A DNA stretch of 64,000 nucleotides from an uncultured Saprospiraceae bacterium (GTDB lineage Bacteria > Bacteroidota > Bacteroidia > Chitinophagales > Saprospiraceae), in the NCBI GenBank assembly GCA_938045585.1, contig CALIAU010000010.1:62001-126000 (forward strand). Direction: 5' to 3'. Below the pieces are notes generated by a model. The model was given only the letters and a program-made list of their open reading frames with translations, was not told the DNA's origin and ran no database searches. The position numbers and the translations under genes were made by a program. Shown here piece after piece: positions 16,374-25,684 of the stretch (positions within the stretch are counted from its first letter, which is position 1; every line of letters starts with the position of its first letter).

Positions 16374-17171
16374 TTAAACAATAAATTCTTGTTGTAGTAA
16401 GGCGCAAATGCTTGTATGCTTTAGCGGAATATCTAAATATGGATAATTAATCTTTGATAAATGTAAGCCATTTGGAAGGGCAGGCTTGAGACCTCTTTTA
16501 CTAATTTTATTTGCTAAAACATGTTCGAACTCTGTCAATGTCATGTGTCCTTTTCCAATTTCTAGTAGATAATAAATGCATAGCCGTACCATGCCCCGTA
16601 GAAAACGATTTGCTGTTATTGTGAATTGTAATCTTGTCTTATCAGAATTTATCTTGAGTTGAGCTTCTGTTACTTCACATAGGGTATGTTTGTAGAAATC
16701 AGGATGTTTACAGATTGCTCTAAAGTCATTGTATTTAGTTAAGAGTTTTGTAGCTGCTTGCATTGCTGTAAAATCATAGCCTTGTAAGTCATAGTAGGAG
16801 CTATATCGACTAAGCACTGGGTCATTCTCCGTATGTATGTAATATGTATAACTACGTGATGTGGCATCGTACCTACAATGATGATTTTCTTTTATAGGGA
16901 TAAGTTCATACACCGCAATATCATCTGGAAGATTTTTGTTTAGCCTAAATTTTAGATCAAAATCTAGATCATCGGGTAAGGTTATATGAATAAAGTACTG
17001 GCTTGCATGCACCCCGGCATCAGTGCGACCACAGCCATAGACCGTAATTGCTTTATGGAAGATTTTCTGGAGTGTAGATTCAATGGTTTCTTGTACGGAT
17101 TTGGCATTTGGCTGGCGTTGCCAACCACGGTATTTGGTGCCATCATATCCTATGTGTAAAAAATGCTTCAA
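16374..17171 (-). CDS. truA: tRNA pseudouridine synthase A
   Basis: Isomerises uridines 38-40 in the anticodon arm of tRNAs. The 265-aa protein starts with HFLHIGYDGTKYRGWQRQPN and has GCGRTDAGVHASQYF with the catalytic Asp (about residue 52), AICKHPDFYKHTLC, and RFLRGMVR near the C-terminus, all as expected for TruA. Length is normal. Monocistronic, convergent with dsbD; the start ATG at 17171 is at the usual place before the first beta-strand. Confidence 0.95.
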   Translation of the reverse strand: MKHFLHIGYDGTKYRGWQRQPNAKSVQETIESTLQKIFHKAITVYGCGRTDAGVHASQYFIHITLPDDLDFDLKFRLNKNLPDDIAVYELIPIKENHHCRYDATSRSYTYYIHTENDPVLSRYSSYYDLQGYDFTAMQAATKLLTKYNDFRAICKHPDFYKHTLCEVTEAQLKINSDKTRLQFTITANRFLRGMVRLCIYYLLEIGKGHMTLTEFEHVLANKISKRGLKPALPNGLHLSKINYPYLDIPLKHTSICALLQQEFIV

Positions 17172-17284
17172 TGGATTAGGAGTAAAGTTACGCTTTTGTA
17201 AATATGGACAGAGCTATATCTTTATGAATCAGCGATAAGTATACAAAATGAAAAACTGACATTTAAGAGAATATACCTTATACT

Positions 17285-18964
17285 TTATTCCCGTATTATG
17301 GAGCTAAGACCAATAGTATTTCCTTCTTGATCTATTAATTGTAAGTAATACATACCTGATTTAAACCCTTTTAAATCATCTTGTGCGATTGTCATTGTAT
17401 TTGGTCCTGGACTAAAATGCATCTGTCTTTTTAAAAATTGAGATCTGCCTAACAAATCCACTATTCTAAGACTAAGCGTAGTAGATTTTTTTAAATCAAA
17501 GTCCAGTTGTATGTCTTGCTTGGATGGATTGGGATAGACAAGAAAACCTATATCTATTGGATAAGCTAAATCGCTTGTTTCTGTTAGGTCTGGCTCTGCA
17601 GGGATATAGCTATAATAAATATCCTGACCACCATTAAATGTGGCAGCCCAGGCCAAGTGGGCGCCTGCATCTTCTGAAACCATATGGAAGTAGTCTCCTA
17701 TTTTACTCTGACTAGGAAAGCCTACATGGGGGTCAAAACTTTCACTCATTGGAATATTAGCAGACCATGATTCACCTGCGTCTAGCGAATATGCATAATA
17801 CAGTGCTGAGAGAAAACTGTTTTCTTGCTCTCTAGTATCTAGCCAAACTACATCAATTCTTCCATTGGGAGCAACACTCATCGTCCCAAACCATTGCCAA
17901 TTTTCGGTGGAGTTATCATTGTTTATCCTGAATGCCTCACTCCAAGTAACTCCACCATCTACACTTTTAGAAAACATAATATCTGCTGGGTCATCATTGT
18001 CTGACCTTTCTACAGAGCTTAATAGGTAGACATTTCCTCTTGAATCCGTATCAGAATGATCTGTCGCGACCCATACTTGGCCTAGCATCCCTGCGGGATT
18101 TGGACCATCATACAACGCCTGACCTCCCTTAAGGTCAACATAGGTAGATAAATCCCATGAAACAATACTTTCAGGATCTTTTGCTGTATTGGATTTCAAT
18201 ATTGCATGTTGTCCAGATATACCGCCACAAGCATAGAGTTCTCCATCTGGTCCTATATCCAGTGTACCTCTTGTTATGTTAATTGGAGTTAAACTGCAGT
18301 TTTCATAAGAACTACCTTGGTCTATTGATCGTGTGAAATTTCCATTAGGGCAGTCTGTAAATGACGATTTCCAAAAGGCATACATGTTCCCCTGTGAGGC
18401 CTGGTTAGTTTTGTCAATTACCATCCATTGTTTGTCACCACCAAAGGCATAGGTTTTGTTGGACCAGTCATCTAGGGTGAAGGATTTAAATACATCACAA
18501 GAGTAATCTTGGCTAAGACTGTTGTAATAAAAATTTCCATTTTTATCAGTAGATAAGACAGGGTCTGATCGGAAGAGTTCTTTTTCTATTGGCTCAAGGA
18601 AGTTCCAACTGTTTCCGCGATCGATAGAATAGGAGATGCCTGCTTGTCTGAAGTTGCTTTCGATATTTGCAAACTGTCTCCAGCCAATAACGATTCTGTT
18701 TGAGTTATTTGGATCTACCGCAATGCTGGGTTCGTTGGCTGCATCGTTTAGTATATCAAGACCATTAAGATCTGTGTTTACCTGGATCGTACTTATGAAG
18801 TTAGTCTGAAAACTGTAAGGTGGTGCTGACTTTCTTTGTTCAATGGGTATAGGCATATAGTCATCCTCTTTCTCCTCTATGTATTCTATTTGAGCTTCTA
18901 GGCAAAGAACAGGGCCTAGAAATACAAGTAGATGAATCAAACGAACATGAAAGTAGGAAGCCAT
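17285..18964 (-). CDS. Secreted BNR/Asp-box repeat protein with T9SS sorting domain
   Basis: After a signal peptide (ASYFHVRLIHLLVFLGPVLC...) comes a beta-propeller-like body with repeated Asp-box motifs (S-x-D-x-G-x-x-W): SIDRGNSW, SVDGGVTW and SLDAGESW. It resembles sialidase-like or exo-alpha-sialidase-annotated proteins, but a catalytic set cannot be confirmed by eye. The last ~85 residues are a T9SS type A sorting domain (VYPNPSKQDIQLDF, LRIVDLLGRSQFL, KGFKSGMYYLQLI). ATG 18964 is chosen because ATG 19009 would give an over-long n-region. It follows the foldase genes closely (about 50 bases after the surA-like stop), possibly the last gene of that operon. Confidence 0.8.
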   Translation of the reverse strand: MASYFHVRLIHLLVFLGPVLCLEAQIEYIEEKEDDYMPIPIEQRKSAPPYSFQTNFISTIQVNTDLNGLDILNDAANEPSIAVDPNNSNRIVIGWRQFANIESNFRQAGISYSIDRGNSWNFLEPIEKELFRSDPVLSTDKNGNFYYNSLSQDYSCDVFKSFTLDDWSNKTYAFGGDKQWMVIDKTNQASQGNMYAFWKSSFTDCPNGNFTRSIDQGSSYENCSLTPINITRGTLDIGPDGELYACGGISGQHAILKSNTAKDPESIVSWDLSTYVDLKGGQALYDGPNPAGMLGQVWVATDHSDTDSRGNVYLLSSVERSDNDDPADIMFSKSVDGGVTWSEAFRINNDNSTENWQWFGTMSVAPNGRIDVVWLDTREQENSFLSALYYAYSLDAGESWSANIPMSESFDPHVGFPSQSKIGDYFHMVSEDAGAHLAWAATFNGGQDIYYSYIPAEPDLTETSDLAYPIDIGFLVYPNPSKQDIQLDFDLKKSTTLSLRIVDLLGRSQFLKRQMHFSPGPNTMTIAQDDLKGFKSGMYYLQLIDQEGNTIGLSSIIRE

Positions 18965-19017
18965 ATTCCACAGTTTTGTATTTAAATATACAGAATTGCG
19001 GACTGGCATGCTTGTAT

Positions 19018-20361
19018 TTATTCTTTTGAGTATTGTTCAATTGCAGGGCAGCCACCATATTCAGGGCTTATTTCAATGAAGGTATCTTTCATTTTAGAAT
19101 TAATCCAATTGTAGAAAAACTCTTGCCTTTTGCTTTCACGTGCATAGCCCTGAATTTTGGAATAGTCTTCTTCTAGACTTGCTCTATGTGGATTTGAACG
19201 CGACTGCAGTTGGACAATTCTATACTGGGTTACACCTCGTGGAGTTTGGAATTCCAGTGGCTCTGAGATATCATTTAAACCTAGACTTTCGATTTCAAAA
19301 TATATGTCCGTAGGTAAATCCTTTGTTTCAAAGAAGGTGTTTCCAGTTGCTGGATTTACCATTCTTCCACTATTATTTTTACTGGAAGACTGATCTGAGG
19401 AGTACATGCTCACCGCTCTTTTAAATGTAATTTTTTCATTCAAAATATTGCTACGAATGCTATCGAGTTCAACACGTGCCAGGTCAAGATCATCCTGAGT
19501 GATTGTAGGCGTAATTAAAATATGTCTTAGGCTTATGTTGTTACCCCTTCTTTCTAGCATTTGTATAATATGGAAGCCAAATTCAGTTTCAACTAGCTCA
19601 GAGATTTCATTTTTTTCTAGAGTAAATGCAGCAGCTTCAAAGTCAGGAACATAGCTTCCTCTTTTAGCAAAACCTAATTTACCTCCCTGTGCACCAGAGC
19701 CCTTGTCATCAGAGTACTTGATGGCTAAATCTCCAAAATCAGCACCATCTAATAACTGCTTTCGAATATCAGCTGCTTTTTGCATCGCCTTTTCTCGTTC
19801 TTCAGAATTTACTTTAGGTTCATATACAAGTTCACCAATTTCTACTTCTGAGTTTAGATAGGGTAGACTATCCTGAGGTATACCATCATAAAACTCTACA
19901 ACCTCGCTAGGTGTTACTATAATGTCTGACATAAGAGTCGCCTGCATGCGTTCTGCAAGCATTTGTTGTTTTTGTTGGTCTCTAAGATTGTCTTTCATCT
20001 CATTTGGAGTCATTTTATAATAATCTTCAAAGAATGCTTCGTCACCATTCATTTGTCTAAGAACACTACCAATTCTTTGATCAAGCTGTGCTTCCACTTC
20101 ATCATCACTCACTTGGACACTATCTAGTTTTGCTTGGTGTACAATTAATTTTTGCCCAATTACAGATTCTAGTATTTGGCACTTAAATTCTTCACTGTCG
20201 TTTCCAGTTTGTTGAGAAGCATAGGCATATTGCTCCTCTACCTCCGATAAGAGAACGATTTCTGAACCAACTTTAGCAATTACTTTATCCAGCACTAGTT
20301 CTTGTGCATCACTAAGTACTGCTAAGCAAGAAAAGCTAAAAATGAAAATGAATTTTTTCAT
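19018..20361 (-). CDS. surA: SurA-like periplasmic peptidyl-prolyl isomerase/chaperone
   Basis: Signal peptide (KKFIFIFSFSCLAVLSDAQ), then a SurA-type N-terminal region (LVLDKVIAKVGSEIVLLSEVEEQY). One clear parvulin domain follows (ADFGDLAIKYSDDKGSGAQGG...GFHIIQM), then a second, weaker one (SLRHILITPTITQDDL...). SurA guides outer-membrane proteins through the periplasm. 447 aa is normal. It lies 8 bases after the lipoprotein foldase gene and is the third of three adjacent parvulin-type genes, so a shared outer-membrane biogenesis operon is likely. Confidence 0.88.
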   Translation of the reverse strand: MKKFIFIFSFSCLAVLSDAQELVLDKVIAKVGSEIVLLSEVEEQYAYASQQTGNDSEEFKCQILESVIGQKLIVHQAKLDSVQVSDDEVEAQLDQRIGSVLRQMNGDEAFFEDYYKMTPNEMKDNLRDQQKQQMLAERMQATLMSDIIVTPSEVVEFYDGIPQDSLPYLNSEVEIGELVYEPKVNSEEREKAMQKAADIRKQLLDGADFGDLAIKYSDDKGSGAQGGKLGFAKRGSYVPDFEAAAFTLEKNEISELVETEFGFHIIQMLERRGNNISLRHILITPTITQDDLDLARVELDSIRSNILNEKITFKRAVSMYSSDQSSSKNNSGRMVNPATGNTFFETKDLPTDIYFEIESLGLNDISEPLEFQTPRGVTQYRIVQLQSRSNPHRASLEEDYSKIQGYARESKRQEFFYNWINSKMKDTFIEISPEYGGCPAIEQYSKE

Positions 20362-20369
20362 GTGTTGAA

Positions 20370-21203
20370 TTATTGTATGTAGAATTCTACAGATTTATTT
20401 TTTAAATTTTTTTCGTATAAGTCTTCCTTATACTTATCTAGCAGGGCTGTTTTTCTCTGGTGTAAAATGAGTTTTCTTATACTGTCTTTTACTTTTTCGA
20501 GAGGCGTTACTTCACCTGCTTTTACTATATCCTTCAAGTAGAAAAAATAGCTGTATCCAGCCTGATCTCCATTAAAGGTTGTTTTTGGTTTCAAATTTAA
20601 TTTTGAGACCAATTTTTCTGGAAAGTACATTTTAGTTTCTGATAAAAACTGCCAATTTTCTGATAAGAAATGGAATTCGGCATTTTGTTCACAGAATTCT
20701 TTCACCTTATCTTTCTTTCCTTTTTTCCAATTGCTCTTAAAAGCATCTAACCCAGAAGCGGAATTGTCAATTTTACTTACCCAGCACTTTACTAACGGAT
20801 CCGTTACTATAAAATGATCCTTGTTCTCATTATAAAACGTCTCTATTTGGACATCTGTAACCTTACTGTCCAAATTTTCTTCGATGTGTTCTTTTTCAAA
20901 ATTATGTCTCAATAAGGATTCTCTATACGTTTTTACTAATTTATTCAAGTCTAAATCCTGTGCGACACTTTTTTCAGCCTCTAAGAGTATGACTGCTTCA
21001 CGTGCCCAATTTTCTGTATATGCACGAATAACATTATTACTATCTTCTTTAGAGCTATTCTCGGGAATCAGGGATTCAATTTCAGAGAGATATAATTTTT
21101 TATCACTGATCTTTGCCAACAAAGTATCCTGCACATTTTCTTGCTGTTCTTGTGTACAGGCAAAAAATAGTAAACATGATATGCTAAGAATAAGGTGTTT
21201 CAC
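20370..21203 (-). CDS. Lipoprotein related to SurA/PpiC chaperones, without a clear isomerase domain
   Basis: A lipoprotein signal (KHLILSISCLLFFAC, Cys about residue 16) precedes a helical region (LAKISDKKLYLSEIESLIP..., ENWAREAVILLEAEKSVAQDLDLNK) that matches the SurA_N-type chaperone helices. I see no parvulin HILxxP...GGxLG signature. The later part (EVTPLEKVKDSIRKLILHQRKTALLDKYKEDLYEKN) is the C-terminal helix of such chaperones. It shares one base with the end of the upstream foldase gene and is 8 bases before the surA-like gene. Probably a membrane-tethered chaperone subunit that has lost, or diverged in, the isomerase domain. Confidence 0.72.
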   Translation of the reverse strand: MKHLILSISCLLFFACTQEQQENVQDTLLAKISDKKLYLSEIESLIPENSSKEDSNNVIRAYTENWAREAVILLEAEKSVAQDLDLNKLVKTYRESLLRHNFEKEHIEENLDSKVTDVQIETFYNENKDHFIVTDPLVKCWVSKIDNSASGLDAFKSNWKKGKKDKVKEFCEQNAEFHFLSENWQFLSETKMYFPEKLVSKLNLKPKTTFNGDQAGYSYFFYLKDIVKAGEVTPLEKVKDSIRKLILHQRKTALLDKYKEDLYEKNLKNKSVEFYIQ

Positions 21204-23152
21204 TATTTAATGAGTGATTCAAAGACAGAGTCCATAATTTTGACCTCGTACTTTGACTTCAAAGATGCAATCCAATCTTTTTCTAATCTATCTTGGTAAT
21301 CTGCAATTATGTATCCTCTCGATTCATTCAATTTCTTATAACCAGGTTCCAATATTTGTGATACAACAGAAAACTTTGTACGTCCTTTCTCTGCTTTTAA
21401 GTCAGTAGAATTTCCTGCTTTCCATTTTAAATGTTCGGCAGCCTCATCTCCTTTTTCATAAGTGCGTTCCACAGCTTTAACAAACTTCTTATCTCCGTTA
21501 TATTTTTCTAAGACTGCATCTTTGGAATTTTTCTGTGCATACTTATACACCTCTTTTACAAACTTTGTATCGTCTGAGAATACTTCATACTCTAAAACTT
21601 CCGCTCTTTCTTTCCATGTATAATTCTCTCTGTTCGCCTCATAAAATTGCGTCAAGCCTGTTGTATCTGATGATGCTTTATCCCAAACCTCTTGTTTTGT
21701 AATTTCGAACAAAAGGATACCTTCTTGGTATTCTCTCATAAGCGCTTTGAATTCTGGATATTTATTTTCAAGATTACTTTCTTCGTAAGCAAGTGCTTCT
21801 TGTTCTATCAAGTTTAAGTATAAGGTCTCTGCAGATTCATCAAGTGGTGCAGATTTTTTAAACTTTAGTCGTTCTCTAGTTGCTTTTTTGCAATAAGCGC
21901 TGAAGTCACTGAGCATAATTGCTTTTTGCTTACCAAATGTAAATAACTCAGCATCTGTGATAGTTGGTTCTACCCATTTGAACGAATAAAATTCTCTGTC
22001 TAGTTTGGAAATGAACGTGCTGAGTGCAGCTTTATTTTCTGTAAAGCCCGCCTCTTTTTTAATACTGCCGATAAGCGCCTTTCTAGCAATCGTATATCTA
22101 TCGTCTTTGGAGACAAGATTCTGGAGTAAATTTTTTGAGCGATCAAAATCTGCATTATCTCTTTTTGAAATTCGTTTAATGATATGATAACCTACGGAGG
22201 TTTCAATAATCTCAGAAATTCCCGCATCCATTTTAATCCCAAATGCTGCTTTTTCAAAGATGGGATCGTAGCGTTTTATTCCTGCAAAGCCAAGGTAGCC
22301 TCCTTTGTTTTTAGAATTTGCATCTTCAGAATCTGCTCTAGCAACATCTTCGAAGGCTTCGCCATTTTTAATTTTTTGAAGTGCAGCTTCTATTTTTGTT
22401 TTTGCCTGTGCTGTTTCTTGTGCGTTTTTCGATTTTCTAGTAAGTATATGTGCGATTTCTATCTCGCCATAAGCAGGTCTTTGATTCTTAACCTTGATGA
22501 TGTGGAAACCCACTTTTGATCGAATGATGTCAGAGTACTTTCCTACAGCAGTATTATACATCGCATTTTCAAATTCATAAAACCCTTTTGGCATCATTGC
22601 AGTATAGTATCCAAGATGGCCACCTTTTGTGGAGCTATTTTTATCATCAGACACTTGCACACATACCTCATCCCAACTTTCACCCTTATCCAATCTTTGC
22701 TTTGCTTCCTTAATTCTGGTTTCAGCTTTTGTTAATGCGTCATCAGAGACTTTTTCTCCTACTGCTACCAGTATGTGTGAAACTTCTATATCTTTTTGCT
22801 TTCTCTCATGCAATTCCTTTACTAATCGAGAGGATACTTCTTTGTCAACCAGATAAGAATCAGCAAGTTGTTTTCTATAGCCTTCCAGTTCTTTATTGAG
22901 TTGTGCTATTGTATCTAATTCTAGTTCACGTGCACGTTGTACTTTAAGTTTGAATTTTACGTAGAGATCAAGATATTCTTCTAAGCTAGCTCTTGTATAA
23001 TCAGCACCATCTCCGTTGTTCTTATTATAGATATAGTCAAACTCAGATACATGAACAGGAACATCTTCGACTGTAAATAGAATAGGGTCATTTTGGGCAT
23101 AGATGAGACCTGTAAATAGGGTCAGAAATAAGCTAAAAATCAGTTTATGCAT
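21203..23152 (-). CDS. Periplasmic peptidyl-prolyl isomerase with two parvulin domains (PpiD/SurA type)
   Basis: Signal peptide HKLIFSLFLTLFTGLIYAQ, a chaperone N-domain (RARELELDTIAQLNKELEGYRKQLADSYL), then two parvulin domains. One runs from EVSHILVAVG to GFHIIKVKNQRP with GGHLGYYTAMMP inside; the second from EIAHILTRKS to GYHIIKR with GGYLGFAGI. A long helical C-terminal part (~270 aa) follows. ATG 23152 is chosen over 23173 since it opens the signal peptide directly, and because the candidate -7 box (23173-23180) would place the transcript start downstream of 23173. First gene of a three-foldase operon. Confidence 0.87.
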   Translation of the reverse strand: MHKLIFSLFLTLFTGLIYAQNDPILFTVEDVPVHVSEFDYIYNKNNGDGADYTRASLEEYLDLYVKFKLKVQRARELELDTIAQLNKELEGYRKQLADSYLVDKEVSSRLVKELHERKQKDIEVSHILVAVGEKVSDDALTKAETRIKEAKQRLDKGESWDEVCVQVSDDKNSSTKGGHLGYYTAMMPKGFYEFENAMYNTAVGKYSDIIRSKVGFHIIKVKNQRPAYGEIEIAHILTRKSKNAQETAQAKTKIEAALQKIKNGEAFEDVARADSEDANSKNKGGYLGFAGIKRYDPIFEKAAFGIKMDAGISEIIETSVGYHIIKRISKRDNADFDRSKNLLQNLVSKDDRYTIARKALIGSIKKEAGFTENKAALSTFISKLDREFYSFKWVEPTITDAELFTFGKQKAIMLSDFSAYCKKATRERLKFKKSAPLDESAETLYLNLIEQEALAYEESNLENKYPEFKALMREYQEGILLFEITKQEVWDKASSDTTGLTQFYEANRENYTWKERAEVLEYEVFSDDTKFVKEVYKYAQKNSKDAVLEKYNGDKKFVKAVERTYEKGDEAAEHLKWKAGNSTDLKAEKGRTKFSVVSQILEPGYKKLNESRGYIIADYQDRLEKDWIASLKSKYEVKIMDSVFESLIK

Positions 23153-23172
23153 GTTAGTTATTTTAGAGTGCA

Positions 23173-23180
23173 CAAAAATA
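23173..23180 (-). promoter_or_regulatory. Candidate -7 element for the foldase operon
   Basis: TATTTTTG on the minus strand fits TAnnTTTG and would start transcription near 23167, about 15 bases before ATG 23152. No good -33 TTG was seen. Confidence 0.4.
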
Positions 23181-23228
23181 GGAAATTCAAGCCTAGATTT
23201 TGTGAAGAAATCCTTAATACGGCTTAAT

Positions 23229-25682
23229 TTACTCGATATAACTTATCCTTTTGACTCTTTCTGATATATTAGCTAGGATTTCATAGGAAATTGTCCCTGC
23301 AAGTCGAGACATATGTATAATATCTGCATATGTTCCAAATATTTCCACGGGATCTCCGGCTTGTACATCTTCAATTCCAGAGATATCAATAGAGGTCAAA
23401 TCCATCGAAATATTGCCAATTATTGGGGCGAATTTACCCTTGATGTAGCAGTTGTAATTTTTTCCTGAAAGTATGCGAGGAAGCCCATCCGCATAGCCAA
23501 TATTTAGTGTAGCGATTCGTTTTGCTTGTTTTGCTTTATAGGACCTATTATATCCAACACTATCACCCTCTGAAATGTCTTTTATTTGAAGAACAAAGGC
23601 CTTAAGTGTGGCAACTTTTCTGAGTTTGTCTTGAATCGTTTTACTTACATCTATGCCATGTAATCCTAGACCTAGGCGTACCATGTCAAGTTGGTATTGC
23701 GGAAAGCGCACGATACCCGTAGAATTTAAAATATGTTCTAAGGCGGAATAGCCTAAACCAGTTTGAAGTTTCTTAGAAAGCCTTTTGTATGTATCGAATT
23801 GTTCTCGGGTAAAATTGTCTAAATTATGATCTTCGCTTCCTGCAAGATGGCTAAAGATAGTGACTACTTTGATGCGCTGATTTATTTTTAGCTGAGAGAT
23901 CAGCTTGTCTATTTCATTTTCTTGTATCCCTAGTCTGTGCATACCTGTATCAATATTTATATGAACAGCGATGCGCGCTTGTCTTCGTTCTGCTTCTATT
24001 TGCAAGGTTTTGAGTTGGGATACACTAAATATCTCAGGTTCGAGATTGTACTCAAAGAGTTTATCCATACTTTCTAAATCCGGATTAAGGACTAGAATTT
24101 TAGTTTGAATGCCTTGCGTTCTCAATTCTATTCCTTCATCAATCATAGCTACTACAAAATAGTCCACAGATTTTTTCTCTAAGTAACGGGCAAAAGAAAT
24201 GGCACCGGAGCCATAAGCACCTGCTTTTAAGACAACCATAATTTTAGTGGATGCATGAAGAAAGGACTTATATACATTTACATTGTTTTCTAAGGCGGTC
24301 AAATTTATTTCTAATTGTGCCTTGTGGGAATGTGCTTGTAAAAAATTTGCAATCTTTTCCAATTGATATTTACGAGCCCCTTTTATTAAGATTGCTTCTT
24401 CTTTAAACTGTAGACTTTTTATTTCGTCTTGATCGCGTACATGTATGTATTCTATTTCCTCCGGTAAATAGGATGCTAGCTTACGCATTTTATCGCCAAC
24501 TGTTATCACTCTATTTAGTTTGTATGTGATGAGATGTTGGCTGATGCTTTCCATTATATCTTCATTGCTTCGCAGTTGTTCAAAATCACTAAGAATTACT
24601 GTTCGAGACTTTGCCTTAGCATGTACATCAAGAAACTCCAAGGCATTTTTAAAGGAATGAAGATCTGCTGAATAACTATCATTTAATATTTCACAATGAT
24701 TGATTCCTTTTACAATTTCTAAACGCAAAGGCAGCATTGTTAATTTGCTCAGGGCAGTTTGAATATCCGTAATGTGCCATTGTTTATGAAGAAGATAATT
24801 AATAATGTGCAAGCAATTTTCTACAGAAGCTTGGTCAATGACGTGTAATTCAAATTGGAAACTTTCCTCTTGATGTTCGCAATAGACAAGAGTCTTTTCT
24901 TTTTCCTTCCTAAGTTCTATTATTTGGCATGCGTCAGATTGCCTATGTCCCCATGAGATAAGTTCTTTTTCCGCATAGCGTTCTAGAATTGCCGAGTTTA
25001 CAAGGTCTTGTGTTGAGCTGAAATAGATGGTCTTACAGTTCTTGAACATGCGTAACTTTTCGTCTAATTTTTGTTCAATACTTGTAAAACCCTGGCTGTG
25101 TGCATCTCCCAGATAGGTGAACATGCCTTCATCAGGTTCTATGATGTCTTGCAAGGCATTCATTTCATTTGGCAAAGAAATGCCTGCTTCAATAATTTGT
25201 AGCGCATGCTTTTCACGGATGCCGCACAGACTGAGGGCAACACCAATTTGTGAATTATAGCTGAGTGGACTACGATAGACATTTATTTTTTCTTGGAGGC
25301 ACTGCGCTAGCCATTCCTTTACAATCGTCTTCCCATTACTACCAATAATGGCCAAGGTCTCTGCCTTATACTTCTTGTTATTTTCTTTTGCTAATGCGTG
25401 TAAGCTTGCAATCTGATTACTCGATCTATAGTAGTGTGCATCCGATTGTTCTTTCCCTGAGTAATCTTGTGCAATTAAAAAATGTCGAACACCTTGTTTG
25501 TACGCATCTTGGATGTATTGATGACCATCTGTATGCTTTCCCTTAAGTGCTATAAAGAGACAATGATTTGGCTCTATTATGTTCCGACTGTCTAGGGCTA
25601 CATACTTGACAGTTAGCACAGCTGCCTGTGTTGTTTGTTCTGTTTGTAGAATGCTATATAGTTGGTCGGAATGAAAATGCAT
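23229..25682 (-). CDS. murF-alr: Bifunctional MurF ligase / alanine racemase
   Basis: An 817-aa fusion. Residues 1 to ~450 are MurF, adding D-Ala-D-Ala to UDP-MurNAc-tripeptide; AIIGSNGKTIVKEWL is the Mur-ligase ATP loop. Residues ~455-817 are a PLP-dependent alanine racemase: KIMVVLKAGAYGSG with the PLP lysine (about residue 484), SVGYNRSYKA with the catalytic tyrosine, IATLNIGYADGLPR, and IIGNISMDLTSID. It makes D-Ala and uses the dipeptide in one polypeptide. The fusion is usual in Bacteroidota. The start lies two bases after the end of purD, so the two are coupled. Confidence 0.95.
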   Translation of the reverse strand: MHFHSDQLYSILQTEQTTQAAVLTVKYVALDSRNIIEPNHCLFIALKGKHTDGHQYIQDAYKQGVRHFLIAQDYSGKEQSDAHYYRSSNQIASLHALAKENNKKYKAETLAIIGSNGKTIVKEWLAQCLQEKINVYRSPLSYNSQIGVALSLCGIREKHALQIIEAGISLPNEMNALQDIIEPDEGMFTYLGDAHSQGFTSIEQKLDEKLRMFKNCKTIYFSSTQDLVNSAILERYAEKELISWGHRQSDACQIIELRKEKEKTLVYCEHQEESFQFELHVIDQASVENCLHIINYLLHKQWHITDIQTALSKLTMLPLRLEIVKGINHCEILNDSYSADLHSFKNALEFLDVHAKAKSRTVILSDFEQLRSNEDIMESISQHLITYKLNRVITVGDKMRKLASYLPEEIEYIHVRDQDEIKSLQFKEEAILIKGARKYQLEKIANFLQAHSHKAQLEINLTALENNVNVYKSFLHASTKIMVVLKAGAYGSGAISFARYLEKKSVDYFVVAMIDEGIELRTQGIQTKILVLNPDLESMDKLFEYNLEPEIFSVSQLKTLQIEAERRQARIAVHINIDTGMHRLGIQENEIDKLISQLKINQRIKVVTIFSHLAGSEDHNLDNFTREQFDTYKRLSKKLQTGLGYSALEHILNSTGIVRFPQYQLDMVRLGLGLHGIDVSKTIQDKLRKVATLKAFVLQIKDISEGDSVGYNRSYKAKQAKRIATLNIGYADGLPRILSGKNYNCYIKGKFAPIIGNISMDLTSIDISGIEDVQAGDPVEIFGTYADIIHMSRLAGTISYEILANISERVKRISYIE

Positions 25683-25684
25683 AA

